Origin: SZUA-100 sp965248135 | GTDB lineage: Bacteria > Pseudomonadota > Alphaproteobacteria > Rhizobiales > Rhizobiaceae | Assembly (NCBI GenBank): GCA_965248135.1 | Contig: CBDFIN010000012.1 | Location: 558,001-622,000 of the forward strand | Length of the DNA: 64,000 bases | Reading direction: 5' to 3' | Shown here: piece by piece, positions 8,256-16,999 of the stretch | How the letters are laid out: every line of letters starts with the position of its first letter | Numbering within the stretch: the stretch's first letter is position 1 | Program-made: the position numbers and the translations under genes | Notes under the pieces: model-generated | Told to the model about the DNA's origin: nothing | Databases searched by the model: none | What the model saw: the letters and a program-made list of their open reading frames with translations, nothing else

Positions 8256-9485
8256 CTATCGCTGGCTTTTTCGGTGCGCCAGACAAACATCGTCAAAAAA
8301 TTGCTCGAGCGCGGATATCAAATTGGCACGATTGTATTCTTTGCATGAATAAGCCTGCCCTGATTTGCCCATAGCCTCCCGATCTTTCTTGGGCAGTTCA
8401 TACATCCTGTGAACATTTTTCGCCAACCCTTCGGCGTCTCCGGCAGGGGATGCGTATCCCGCCCCCGAGGTCTCAATAACCTCAGCTCCTTCGCCATTTA
8501 ACATTCCGATTATCGGTCGTCCAGCGGCCAAATATGACTGAATTTTTCCCGGCACGGTCAAAGAAAATATGCGCTCATCTTTCAGCGTCACAAGCATGAG
8601 GTCGGCCCGGGCAAAATAGTGTGGCATCTCTTCCAATGGCCGGCGACCGAGCAAGGTCACCACTTCGCTCAAGCCGCGACGCTTAACCTGCGTAGCCAGC
8701 AACTCAAAATTCCGGCCACTGCCAACAATTATCCAGCGGATTATTGGGTGCGATTTCAAGCGCTCGGCAGCATCGAGGATTGCTGGAAAATCCTGTGACT
8801 CTCCGATATTCCCGGCAAACATGACCTCGAAGACCTTTTTATCGGCCGCAGGCTTGTCGATTTCAACCTGGTGAGACTGGAATATGGTTTCGGCCCAGCT
8901 TGGGTAGTACTCCACCCGGGTCCCGGTCTTGCTGCCAATTTCTTTGGTGATGCTTCTGGATTGGCCCAAAATCAGGTCACAGCGAGCGTAAATAAACCGA
9001 ACCAATTTTGCAATTAGGTTCAGAATCGATTTGTTTCGGACAACACCGGTAGCCAACAGCGATTCTGGCCACAAATCCAATACCCACATTACCATCGGCT
9101 TTTTTCGCAGTACCTTCATAACGATTGCGGGAATAGCGATGGTAATGGGAGAAAGTTGGACGGTGAAAATTACGTCGAAATCAAATTTTGCAAGCTTGAA
9201 AGGGCCGAGGATACTGCCGAGGATGAAATAGCTCGCATAGTTTGATATCAGCGATAATGCTCCTGTTCCGCGAGCAACAATGGGAAGGCGTATTATTCGA
9301 GCTCCCATGTAATTCTCATATTTTTCGGGGTTGCTCTTGTAGTCAGGGTCGATTTTTCCCGACGGATAATTTGGTCGACCGGTAAGAACCCAAACTTCGT
9401 TCCCCCGAGCAACAAGCTCTTCGACAAGATCATTTATCCTGAAATTTTCTGGCCAGAAATATTGGCTGACAACCAAAATTCGCAT
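8256..9485 (-). CDS. wbuB: GT4 glycosyltransferase, WbuB-like (probable L-FucNAc transferase)
   Basis: A 409-residue GT-B glycosyltransferase, family 4. The N-terminus MRILVVSQYFWPENFRINDL is characteristic of WbuB-type enzymes. The C-terminal donor domain carries VMFAGNIGESQDFPAIL (about 227-243), IIVGSGRN, and a late LMLVTLKDE/GEGAEVIE region. In E. coli O26 the gene after fnlABC is wbuB, assigned to L-fucosamine transfer; the same order occurs here, so UDP-L-FucNAc is the likely donor. One short amphipathic or membrane-associated stretch around residues 75-115 is typical. The ATG at 9485 follows GGAG by about 11 nt. The cytoplasmic membrane face is the expected site of action. Confidence 0.8.
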   Translation of the reverse strand: MRILVVSQYFWPENFRINDLVEELVARGNEVWVLTGRPNYPSGKIDPDYKSNPEKYENYMGARIIRLPIVARGTGALSLISNYASYFILGSILGPFKLAKFDFDVIFTVQLSPITIAIPAIVMKVLRKKPMVMWVLDLWPESLLATGVVRNKSILNLIAKLVRFIYARCDLILGQSRSITKEIGSKTGTRVEYYPSWAETIFQSHQVEIDKPAADKKVFEVMFAGNIGESQDFPAILDAAERLKSHPIIRWIIVGSGRNFELLATQVKRRGLSEVVTLLGRRPLEEMPHYFARADLMLVTLKDERIFSLTVPGKIQSYLAAGRPIIGMLNGEGAEVIETSGAGYASPAGDAEGLAKNVHRMYELPKKDREAMGKSGQAYSCKEYNRANLISALEQFFDDVCLAHRKSQR

Positions 9486-9513
9486 TCAATTACGCTCCGG
9501 GTACCGCAGATTC

Positions 9514-10656
9514 CTAACTTGATGGGTCAATCTGCTTCCAGGTGTTTTGCATCACATAATCACGGTAGCTGTGTATTATGCGCACAACTTTGTCCGAAAC
9601 ATTTGGCATGCCGTAGTCTGCAACAGGCCGAATTGTTCGTTCCCGCGCACGCAATTGCGTATCCAGAATGCTTATCGCCTGCTTTATGCGTTCCTTGTTC
9701 AACCCAACCATCATCACCGCGGTTTCTTCCATCGCTTCGGGTCGTTCGTGCGCTTCGCGTAAATTTAGGGCTGGAAAATTCAGAATTGATGATTCTTCAC
9801 TGATTGTTCCACTGTCGGACAAAACAGCCTTTGAGCTCATTTGCAGCTTGTTATAGTCGATAAAACCCAGTGGTTTCAGCAACTGAACATTCTCGTGCAG
9901 GTCAAGGTTGGATGCATCTATCCGTTTTCGCGTTCTTGGGTGTGTGGACACGATAATAGGCAGGTTGAACTCAATGGCCAGGTGATTCAAGACGCTAATC
10001 AGACGATGAAAATTGCGATCTGGGGCGATATTTTCTTCACGATGTGCGCTAACGACAAAATACCGTGCCTCTGTCAATCCAAGGCGGGTCAAAATATCCG
10101 AGGCATCTATCTTCGATTGATAATACCCCAGAACCTCGTACATTGGGCTGCCCGTTTTGATAACCATATCCGGATTCAGACCTTCGCGAAGCAAGTATTC
10201 GCGGGCAATTGTGCTATACGTCAAATTGATATCTGCTGTATGATCAACAATGCGGCGATTGATTTCCTCCGGCACCCGCATATCAAAACAACGATTGCCG
10301 GCCTCCATGTGAAATATCGGAATTTTTCGCCGCTTTGCTGGTATAACGGCCATGCAACTGTTGGTATCTCCCAGGACCAGTAATGCTTCGGGTTGAATCT
10401 TATCCAGGATTTTGTCTACAGCAATGATTACCTTGCCAATGGTCTCTGCTCCGGTTTCCCCGGCCGCATCAAGGAAATGGTCGGGTAAGCTCAATCCCAA
10501 ATCCCGGTAAAATATTTCATTCAGTTCATAATCATAGTTTTGACCGGTGTGTACAAGCGTATGATCACAGTGCTGATCAAGTTTTTCAACCACACGGGAC
10601 AGTCTGATAATTTCCGGGCGCGTTCCAACGACCGTTACGACTTTTAGCTTTGCCAT
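9514..10656 (-). CDS. fnlC: UDP-sugar 2-epimerase FnlC/CapG/WbjD (UDP-L-FucNAc synthesis)
   Basis: A 380-residue non-hydrolysing UDP-GlcNAc 2-epimerase-family protein. Seen: VVGTRPEIIRLSRVV (7-21), VHTGQNYDYELNE, VLGDTNSC, HMEAGNRCFDMRVPEEINRR and SDSGTISEES near the C-terminus. In the FnlABC/CapEFG route this enzyme epimerises C2 of UDP-2-acetamido-2,6-dideoxy-L-talose to give UDP-L-FucNAc. The ATG at 10656 lies one base after the stop of fnlB, which argues against the 397-residue longer reading. Order fnlA-fnlB-fnlC-wbuB is the standard FucNAc operon. Confidence 0.9.
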   Translation of the reverse strand: MAKLKVVTVVGTRPEIIRLSRVVEKLDQHCDHTLVHTGQNYDYELNEIFYRDLGLSLPDHFLDAAGETGAETIGKVIIAVDKILDKIQPEALLVLGDTNSCMAVIPAKRRKIPIFHMEAGNRCFDMRVPEEINRRIVDHTADINLTYSTIAREYLLREGLNPDMVIKTGSPMYEVLGYYQSKIDASDILTRLGLTEARYFVVSAHREENIAPDRNFHRLISVLNHLAIEFNLPIIVSTHPRTRKRIDASNLDLHENVQLLKPLGFIDYNKLQMSSKAVLSDSGTISEESSILNFPALNLREAHERPEAMEETAVMMVGLNKERIKQAISILDTQLRARERTIRPVADYGMPNVSDKVVRIIHSYRDYVMQNTWKQIDPSS

Positions 10657-10657
10657 T

Positions 10658-11764
10658 TTAGACCTTGCACGCAAACGTATCGGGCTTATCTGGGTCATAA
10701 ATTTCATTGGCCCATAGCATAACGATCAATTCGTCCTTGCCGATATTAGTGACATCATGGGTCCAGCCAGGGACCGTTTCAACAATCTGACTTTTTCCTC
10801 CGGTTGTAACAACGTTAAACATTTCATTGGTAACCATATTGCGAAATCTGAATCGGGCGGCTCCCTTTATCACCAAAAATTTCTCGGTTTTGGTGTGATG
10901 ATAGTGCCCTCCCCGAGTTACACCTGGATAGGCGGTAAAAAATGAAAACTGCCCACTATCCCGAGTTTTCAACATTTCTACAAAAGACCCTCGGTCGTCC
11001 TTGTGACATTTCAGGTCATAGGTAAATGCATCGACCGGCAGATTACTTGTATAAGTCGCATACAATGCCCGCAGAAAGTCTGTACCCACCGCTTGTGTAA
11101 TATGTGTGTTTCTGCTGTCTTTGAAGCAATGTAGATAGTCTGCCAGGTGACCTACGGTAGTTTGATAAACTGGCTCTATTGTGTGATGTCCATTTCGCCT
11201 GTTTTCATGGTGCGCAAGATCAACAAATCCGGCGCATAGATCGTCAATGTAGACCAGCGACAAATCTGCATCAGGATTGTCAATTCGAATTGGTCGCCCG
11301 CGAGCGATATTATAACAAAATGTTGCAACGGCGGAATTGTAGTTTGGCCGGCACCATTTGCCAAAGACATTTGGCAAGCGAAAGATAACGGCTTTTGCTC
11401 CGGTTTCATCGCTATATTTTTCCAGCGTCTGTTCTGCCTTACGCTTGCTGGTGCCGTAAGGATTATCAAGTTCAGCCTGGGTGGAGGATGTGTAGACCAC
11501 ATCTGGCGGTGTTGCTATACTGCTCATTGCACCGCACAGGGTCTCGGTAAAATTCAGATTTCCTGTCTCGAATTCACCTTCGGAATCTGGACGATTCACG
11601 CCGGCTAGATGAAATACCAGATCGATACCACTTAGACTATTTGCAAGGGCCAATTGTGACTGGTCGTGTGGAAGGACGATGATGTCCTCAATCCCTGACG
11701 CTTTTAGGTGAAAAATCAGTGATTTTCCTATAAAACCGGAGGCTCCCGTTATTCCAATTCTCAT
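10658..11764 (-). CDS. fnlB: Bifunctional epimerase/reductase FnlB/CapF/WbjC
   Basis: A 368-residue two-domain enzyme. Residues 1-240 are an NAD(P)-binding SDR domain (ITGASGFIGKSL at 4-15; YGTSKRKAEQ catalytic segment). Residues about 245-368 form a cupin domain with metal-ligand His residues in GGHYHHTKTEKFLVIKG and a C-terminal MLWANEIYDPDKPDT. CapF proteins of this layout perform the C3-epimerisation in the cupin and the C4 reduction in the SDR domain on the way to UDP-L-FucNAc. The ATG at 11764 overlaps the TGA of fnlA (ATGA), so the two are translationally coupled. Confidence 0.92.
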   Translation of the reverse strand: MRIGITGASGFIGKSLIFHLKASGIEDIIVLPHDQSQLALANSLSGIDLVFHLAGVNRPDSEGEFETGNLNFTETLCGAMSSIATPPDVVYTSSTQAELDNPYGTSKRKAEQTLEKYSDETGAKAVIFRLPNVFGKWCRPNYNSAVATFCYNIARGRPIRIDNPDADLSLVYIDDLCAGFVDLAHHENRRNGHHTIEPVYQTTVGHLADYLHCFKDSRNTHITQAVGTDFLRALYATYTSNLPVDAFTYDLKCHKDDRGSFVEMLKTRDSGQFSFFTAYPGVTRGGHYHHTKTEKFLVIKGAARFRFRNMVTNEMFNVVTTGGKSQIVETVPGWTHDVTNIGKDELIVMLWANEIYDPDKPDTFACKV

Positions 11765-12792
11765 GCCCGATCCGCCTGTTCACCGGTCTCATTTAGCAAA
11801 TCAGTGATGAAATCCAGTTTCAAAAGCAAGTCTTGCATGCGCTGAACATCCAGTCGATCTGTGTTGTGAGAATTATAATCCTCGTACCGGGATATTTGTT
11901 GCTCGCCAATGTCAAAAAATTTGCCATAATTCAAGTCACGGTCATCAGGCACTACCCGATAATAGTTTTCCAAAACTTCGGATTTTGCGCGTTCCTCGCG
12001 GCTCAGCAACACCTCAAACAGTTTTTCACCGTGGCGTGTACCAATTTCGCGATACGGATGATCTGGTTTTCCAAATAGATTTGCGATGGCTTTTGTCAGG
12101 GTTTTCAGGGTTGCTGCGGGAGATTTTTGAACGAAAATGTCTCCATTTCGGCCATTTTCAAATGCGAATAGGACCAATTCAACCGCATCTTCCAGGGTCA
12201 TCATAAACCGGGTCATATTCGGATCGGTCACCGTGAAGGGCTTATTGTCAAGAATTTGCTCCACAAACAACGGTATCACCGACCCGCGCGAAGCCATGAC
12301 GTTTCCATAGCGCGTGCCGCAAATTACAGTTTCATTTGCGTTGCGTGAGGAAGCCACCATCACCTTTTCCATCATGGCTTTCGAGATGCCCATGGCATTA
12401 ATGGGATACACGGCCTTATCGGTACTCAGGCAGATAACACGTTTTACATTGGCCGCTATTGCAGCATCAATAACATTTTCTGTGCCAATAACATTGGTTT
12501 TTACAGCTTCCATTGGATAGAATTCGCATGATGGAACCTGTTTTAACGCAGCCGCATGAAACACATAGTCAACCCTGTTCATTGTCTTGCGGACTGCAGA
12601 ACGGGAACGCACATCACCAATGATAAACTTCAGCTTATCATTATTATAATTCCGGCGCATATCATCCTGTTTTTTTTCATCACGACTGAACACGCGAATT
12701 TCCCGGATATCCGACTCAAGAAATCGCTTTAGCACAGCATTCCCAAATGATCCGGTCCCACCGGTTATCAAAAGAACGCAACCTTTAAACAT
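11761..12792 (-). CDS. fnlA: UDP-GlcNAc 4,6-dehydratase/5-epimerase FnlA/CapE/WbjB
   Basis: A 343-residue SDR enzyme that starts the UDP-L-FucNAc branch from UDP-GlcNAc. Seen: ITGGTGSFGNAV (9-20), HAAALKQVPSCEF, LSTDKAVYPINAMG with the catalytic SKAMMEK helix, and ATLKTLTKAIANLFG followed by GTRHGEKLFEVL. These C-terminal blocks separate CapE/WbjB from FlaA1/PseB. The ATG at 12792 is preceded by AAGGGATGG. It is the first gene of fnlA-fnlB-fnlC-wbuB and lies 42 bp behind wzy. Confidence 0.92.
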   Translation of the reverse strand: MFKGCVLLITGGTGSFGNAVLKRFLESDIREIRVFSRDEKKQDDMRRNYNNDKLKFIIGDVRSRSAVRKTMNRVDYVFHAAALKQVPSCEFYPMEAVKTNVIGTENVIDAAIAANVKRVICLSTDKAVYPINAMGISKAMMEKVMVASSRNANETVICGTRYGNVMASRGSVIPLFVEQILDNKPFTVTDPNMTRFMMTLEDAVELVLFAFENGRNGDIFVQKSPAATLKTLTKAIANLFGKPDHPYREIGTRHGEKLFEVLLSREERAKSEVLENYYRVVPDDRDLNYGKFFDIGEQQISRYEDYNSHNTDRLDVQRMQDLLLKLDFITDLLNETGEQADRA

Positions 12793-12834
12793 CAGTGTCC
12801 ATCCCTTGGTTAGTTTGAATTAATGGTTTGATTT

Positions 12835-14232
12835 CTAACGTTTTATTCGCATCAATTTATAGGCAAGAAGCAGCACAGCAACAATAACGGAAAATTTAAT
12901 CAGTGGCCACAAGGGGACCAACATTGTCGCTCTCGGTGACAAAATCAGGTGCATGAAAATATAAGGATTTAGAAAATAGATCATGCGATAATTGTAACAA
13001 TATGAAAATACCTTCGTATAGAATATCGCCCACCCGATGATGATCGCCGCCATCCATACCGGACCAAACTGCACTGCCTCCGCAGCGAAATTTGAACCCA
13101 TTCCGGCACCAGACAAATAGGCGTCCAAATTCAAACTACTGCTAAGGATGTGATCAAGGCTACCTCGTAATAACGGGGTATTGACAGAATGACCAGTGAG
13201 CTGTGACCCATAGAGCATGTATTTGTACGGAAATGTGACCGGACTGAGAAGAAAAACACCATCGAATTCGATATCGGCGATATTGTCAATATAGACAGCC
13301 AGCGTGTGCTGTGCCTTGCTCAGTGCAGTGATCATAAATCGAAACAATAATGAGAAATCCACCGCTTGCTCTGCTCGACTCAACTGCATTACGAACAGAA
13401 AAACAATTGTAAAAATACCGAATATTGCTTTCTTGGAGAGAGATATTTTTGCCGGAAAGTGGAAATTATAATACCAGTACAAGAATACAGCAGGAACAAT
13501 CAGCGATGATCTCGCTCCCTTTACTGCATCTACGCCTGCAACCATTAGAAACAGAATTGCGACAACTATAAATTTCTTCTTGTTGAGAACCGATGCAAAC
13601 AGGGTAAAAAACGCAACTCTGTTGAGGTTGGAAATGATCCCGATGAACGGTATTGGTGATTTAAGTTTCTCATATTCTGCGGTGTATATGAAGCCGTATC
13701 CGTATACGCGTATAACATTCAATTCGAATAATAAGTTTGCCAATACAAAAGGCAACGTGAGAATCATCAAAAATTGACCAAATTGATACAACCCAACATT
13801 TTGGGAAAAACTGGTCGATGCAGGTGGTTTGGGAATATACGCCGCCAAAGCCGCAACCATGGAGATACATAGTCCACTGATAATATATGAACGGTAGATG
13901 GCGTCGTCGCTGATGAAGTTTGTGAATGTCGTTTGATAGTCAACGAAGTCGCGGCTAAAGGGCAGAAATATCAGACCGAAAAAAGTTCCGAATTGAAAGA
14001 ACATAAAAAAAAGTGCCACGAACCACAAATACCACGATCGCAAATTGTGACCCGTTGACAGGACATAAGTCAGCGCGGCAATAGCTGCAAAGCACGAATA
14101 CAGGGCGGCCCATACCAGCGAATATTGGTCAAGATAATATAGGGCGTAGCCGAGAACAATATTCATCAAAATAATCGGCGATATCAAATACCTCAAAGAG
14201 AACATCGACTGTTTGGTTAGAAGAATTTTCAT
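12835..14232 (-). CDS. wzy: Wzy-type O-antigen/repeat-unit polymerase
   Basis: A 465-residue polytopic membrane protein with about 10-12 hydrophobic segments, for example LISPIILMNIVLGYALYYL, WFVALFFMFFQFGTFFGLIF and ILFLMVAGVDA. A large polar loop in the second half carries LLSPVTFPYKYMLYGSQLTGH. This layout fits the oligosaccharide repeat-unit polymerase family, which links undecaprenyl-bound repeats in the periplasm. Sequence conservation in the family is very low, so the call rests on topology and context (a flippase, glycosyltransferases and sugar synthesis genes around it). The ATG at 14232 is preferred because the 40 residues read upstream are polar and unlike the family; an upstream start at 14352 cannot be excluded. 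Confidence 0.75.
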   Translation of the reverse strand: MKILLTKQSMFSLRYLISPIILMNIVLGYALYYLDQYSLVWAALYSCFAAIAALTYVLSTGHNLRSWYLWFVALFFMFFQFGTFFGLIFLPFSRDFVDYQTTFTNFISDDAIYRSYIISGLCISMVAALAAYIPKPPASTSFSQNVGLYQFGQFLMILTLPFVLANLLFELNVIRVYGYGFIYTAEYEKLKSPIPFIGIISNLNRVAFFTLFASVLNKKKFIVVAILFLMVAGVDAVKGARSSLIVPAVFLYWYYNFHFPAKISLSKKAIFGIFTIVFLFVMQLSRAEQAVDFSLLFRFMITALSKAQHTLAVYIDNIADIEFDGVFLLSPVTFPYKYMLYGSQLTGHSVNTPLLRGSLDHILSSSLNLDAYLSGAGMGSNFAAEAVQFGPVWMAAIIIGWAIFYTKVFSYCYNYRMIYFLNPYIFMHLILSPRATMLVPLWPLIKFSVIVAVLLLAYKLMRIKR

Positions 14233-14570
14233 GAAGTCTCGCTGATTGCGCCAACTAGCAATAATTAATCCCGAGGGAAGCAAATATTGACCCATGTGAT
14301 GGTGGAAAAATCGTTTGCTGACGCGGCGCAATACGCGCCTGGCCGGCCACATGCAGATTGGAACAATGCCAGCAGGCGATTTTTCACCACCGAAGGCCGG
14401 ATTTCCAAGGGGTTTGAACGTTGTTGCACTTGACGATTAAATCTACCCCCGTGGTACCGGTACCAGGTCGCCGATCGCGCCTCGCCAAATCCCGTCGAAG
14501 CTCTGGTCAAATGAGTCAATATTAATTTCCCTAGGTATAACCACGTCGATTGCCTACTGTTGTCAATCCA
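14233..14570. other. Gap upstream of wzy, no gene seen
   Basis: About 340 bp between the likely wzy start and the palindrome array. Short reading frames here (minus strand, for example 14265-14519) match nothing I recognise, and the frame of wzy stays open as far as 14352. It probably carries the wzy leader or the remains of a gene split from the FkbM side by the repeats. The right edge (14562-14574) ends in a CAATCCACTAG sequence identical to the right end of a U2 palindrome, so a third decayed unit may have stood here. Confidence 0.4.
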
Positions 14571-14647
14571 CTAGTGGTTCTGTACCAACATTTGCATCCC
14601 GTTGCAGCACCCATATTTGCAAATGTTGGAATCAAAAGAACCACTAG
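14571..14647. repeat. CTAG palindrome, type U1
   Basis: A 77-bp palindrome CTAGTGGTTCTG ... CAACATTTGCA / TGCAAATGTTG ... AGAACCACTAG. It is followed by a 13-nt linker CAAGATATTGAAT (14648-14660) and then a U2 unit. Confidence 0.9.
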
Positions 14648-14660
14648 CAAGATATTGAAT

Positions 14661-14739
14661 CTAGCGGAATTTTTGAATTTGACATTTGAAAATGAATAAA
14701 GCTGCATGTGGGTACCAAATGTCAAATTCAATCCACTAG
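14661..14739. repeat. CTAG palindrome, type U2
   Basis: A 79-bp palindrome with arms GAATTTGACATTTG / CAAATGTCAAATTC, bounded by CTAG. It shares its right CTAG (14736-14739) with the next U1 unit. Confidence 0.88.
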
Positions 14740-14812
14740 TGGTTCTGTACCAACATTTGCATCCCGTTGCAGCACCCATATTTGCAAATGTTGGAATCAA
14801 AAGAACCACTAG
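14736..14812. repeat. CTAG palindrome, type U1, second copy
   Basis: Essentially identical to 14571-14647 and followed by the same 13-nt linker (14813-14825). Together U1-linker-U2 is repeated in tandem with a 165-bp period. Confidence 0.9.
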
Positions 14813-14825
14813 CAAGATATTGAAT

Positions 14826-14904
14826 CTAGTGGAATTTTCGAATTTGACATTTGAAAATGAACGAAGCTGCATGTGGGTATCAAATGTCAAATTCATTCCA
14901 CTAG
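14826..14904. repeat. CTAG palindrome, type U2, second copy
   Basis: A 79-bp unit differing by a few bases from 14661-14739. It closes the tandem array about 80 bp from the 3' end of the FkbM methyltransferase gene. Confidence 0.88.
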
Positions 14905-14984
14905 ATGTCAATTTTGTCTTTGTGTCTTTATGCAGACTTGCAACGCCCTATTGCCCTTTCCACCCAATGAACTCGATCAGTCAA

Positions 14985-15716
14985 TTATATCCATTTGTAT
15001 AATGTTACATTTTTTGGCGAGTTATTCACGATAAAATTCTCTCGTTCTTGAGCCTCTTTACGAGCATCTCCAACTTGATATGCGGCGTGAAACTCTACGA
15101 AAAAAACCATTTTCCTGAATAATTTTTCTTTGTTTTTCCAAAGATATTCCAGTACATCTAACTCAGCAGTTTCTATATCCATTTTTAAGAAGATATTTTC
15201 ATATTTCTCTTGAATTTCGACCAAGTACTCCAGAAAATCTACACTTTCGACTTCTAGAGCGCTACTCTCGTCAGATGCATAGTACATCGTATTATGCTCT
15301 TTGACGACCGAACCACCGAGGGTTGTTTGATCGCCGCTTTCTTCAATTCCATAAAAACTCAAAGTCTCTTTTTTTATCCAGGCTGCGTTTTGAAAAACCT
15401 CAAATCCATTCTCCACAAAGAACTCTTTTATTACTTTTTTTAGCTCATCAATACAATACGGATTGGGCTCGAAGAAGTGATAGGTAAAATCTTTCGTAGG
15501 GAAAATACGTGAAAAATACTTGAATCCATCACCAGTATTAGCTCCGCAATCAATAAATATAGAGTTCTGTTTGTTGTATTTTCTTCCATACACATACCTA
15601 AATGGCAACAGAATTTTATATAATTTTGGAAGTAAAGCGTTTTCTATTCTTTTTATGGCATTTTTCTTGTTATCAAAAATCAAATCCTTAACAACACCAA
15701 GTTTATTTATTATCAT
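14985..15716 (-). CDS. FkbM family methyltransferase, AT-rich
   Basis: A 243-residue SAM-dependent methyltransferase of the FkbM family. Seen: the SAM-binding block FIDCGANTGDGFKYFSRIFP (residues about 53-72), an acidic HFFEPNPYC segment and the LKMDIETAELDVLEYL motif typical of FkbM enzymes. These usually O-methylate sugars in polysaccharide and antibiotic clusters. Base composition is much more AT-rich, and richer in Lys/Asn/Phe codons, than neighbouring genes, which suggests recent transfer. It is flanked by the palindrome array and the GT4 gene. In C. jejuni the phosphoramidate is O-methylated by other methyltransferases (Cj1419/Cj1420); whether this protein could serve that purpose here is open. 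Confidence 0.85.
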   Translation of the reverse strand: MIINKLGVVKDLIFDNKKNAIKRIENALLPKLYKILLPFRYVYGRKYNKQNSIFIDCGANTGDGFKYFSRIFPTKDFTYHFFEPNPYCIDELKKVIKEFFVENGFEVFQNAAWIKKETLSFYGIEESGDQTTLGGSVVKEHNTMYYASDESSALEVESVDFLEYLVEIQEKYENIFLKMDIETAELDVLEYLWKNKEKLFRKMVFFVEFHAAYQVGDARKEAQERENFIVNNSPKNVTLYKWI

Positions 15717-15787
15717 ATCACGATCTTTCCAATTATTAACTCAACAAATGTTAGTCTGTCTATGTTGCAAGCTGATAGTCATTGTTT

Positions 15788-16996
15788 TTATGCAATCGAT
15801 TTGAAAATTTCCTGTGCGGTATTTATTTGGTTTTCTTTGGAAAAAATTTGTTCGTACTTTACACGTGCAATATTCCCCAATTGCTGCGCATATGAGTGAT
15901 CAGATAAAAGGTGCATAACATGCTCCGCCATTTTTGTACCATCATCACTATCGCAAAGCATTCCATTTACGCCATGCTCAATCATCTCTGGAACACCCGA
16001 CACATTTGTTGCGACAATTGTTTTACCCAGAGCCATATATTCTGCCACCGTCCTTGGAAAGGCTTCTGCACGGCTTGTGAACAGGCAAATATCGGCAGCA
16101 GCAACATATTTGAGCGCCTGGTCACTGTGTCCATGAAACCTGAAACTCGAACTAACGGCTGAGGCCTTGATTTTTTTGACTATATCTTCTCCTCCCCAGC
16201 TGTTGGATATCCCGCCGACAACATGGATTACAAAAGGAGGTAATTCGCCTTTTTGCAGCTGCTCAGCCATCTCAACTAACATGCCCTGACCTTTACGCGT
16301 TTGAACAGAACCTACTGCCACAAGATTGATCATTGTCGGGTCGAAGCCTAATTCACTTGCATGGGTCTCTTTATCATTTTCCAATAGTTTCTTGACTTGA
16401 AGTTCATCAATCGAGTTGGGAAGATAGAACGCACGAATTGACGACGGCAGCATTGGCATCCATCGTTCCATCCCGATCCGCGAGACAAAGATCAAACAAT
16501 TGAATTTTCTCAAAAAATCGGCGGCCTCTTCTACGGCTACCTCGGGATTGCTTTCGTGGCTTTGCCAAACAAATGATTCAGGATTTCCACGAACAATGCA
16601 GACCTTGATAAAATCGGGGTGGTCATCGATGATGGATTGCTCAAAAATCGGAGACCACGAATTAACGAACAGAATATTCTTTTTATCATCTTCATAGTGT
16701 GACGACAGAGCAAATGTCCTGGTTCGCCGCAGATTATTAAGAATGATGAGGAAAGACTTCACTCGCCGAAGAACCGAACCGCGCTGCGGGTTGTAAACCC
16801 TTCGCGCAAGATAGAACCCACCGATGGGAGACATTGTATGTCCATAGAACGCGTCACCCGGTGTATGCAGCGCAGTATTGCTGAACACGGTGACACTGTC
16901 ATAGTATGAACGCATAATTTGCAGGAAATCAAGGCCAGAAAGAGAAGAGCCTCCATTGCTCTTTACATTTAGACTCTCTGAAATATAAAGTATCAT
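15788..16996 (-). CDS. GT4 glycosyltransferase
   Basis: A 402-residue GT-B glycosyltransferase. The N-terminal acceptor domain begins MILYISESLNVKSNGGSSLSG. The donor domain (from about residue 210) shows VAVGSVQTRKGQGMLVEMAE, FRFHGHSDQALKYVAAADIC and the E-x7-E region SRAEAFPRTVAEYMALGKTI, followed by GVPEMIEHGVNGML. Donor and acceptor cannot be told from sequence. It probably adds one sugar of the repeat unit on the cytoplasmic side. It begins 3 bp after the flippase stop, so the two are cotranscribed. Confidence 0.85.
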   Translation of the reverse strand: MILYISESLNVKSNGGSSLSGLDFLQIMRSYYDSVTVFSNTALHTPGDAFYGHTMSPIGGFYLARRVYNPQRGSVLRRVKSFLIILNNLRRTRTFALSSHYEDDKKNILFVNSWSPIFEQSIIDDHPDFIKVCIVRGNPESFVWQSHESNPEVAVEEAADFLRKFNCLIFVSRIGMERWMPMLPSSIRAFYLPNSIDELQVKKLLENDKETHASELGFDPTMINLVAVGSVQTRKGQGMLVEMAEQLQKGELPPFVIHVVGGISNSWGGEDIVKKIKASAVSSSFRFHGHSDQALKYVAAADICLFTSRAEAFPRTVAEYMALGKTIVATNVSGVPEMIEHGVNGMLCDSDDGTKMAEHVMHLLSDHSYAQQLGNIARVKYEQIFSKENQINTAQEIFKSIA

Positions 16997-16999
16997 TTG

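Noticed and set aside
14571..14904. Short CRISPR-like array
   Set aside because: The repeats are 77-79 bp palindromes with no unique spacers, the same units occur elsewhere, and no cas gene is present.
14531..14911. A 126-residue minus-strand reading frame with internal repeats
   Set aside because: It is simply the translation of the tandem CTAG palindromes; the amino-acid repeats mirror the DNA repeats and no ribosome site precedes it.
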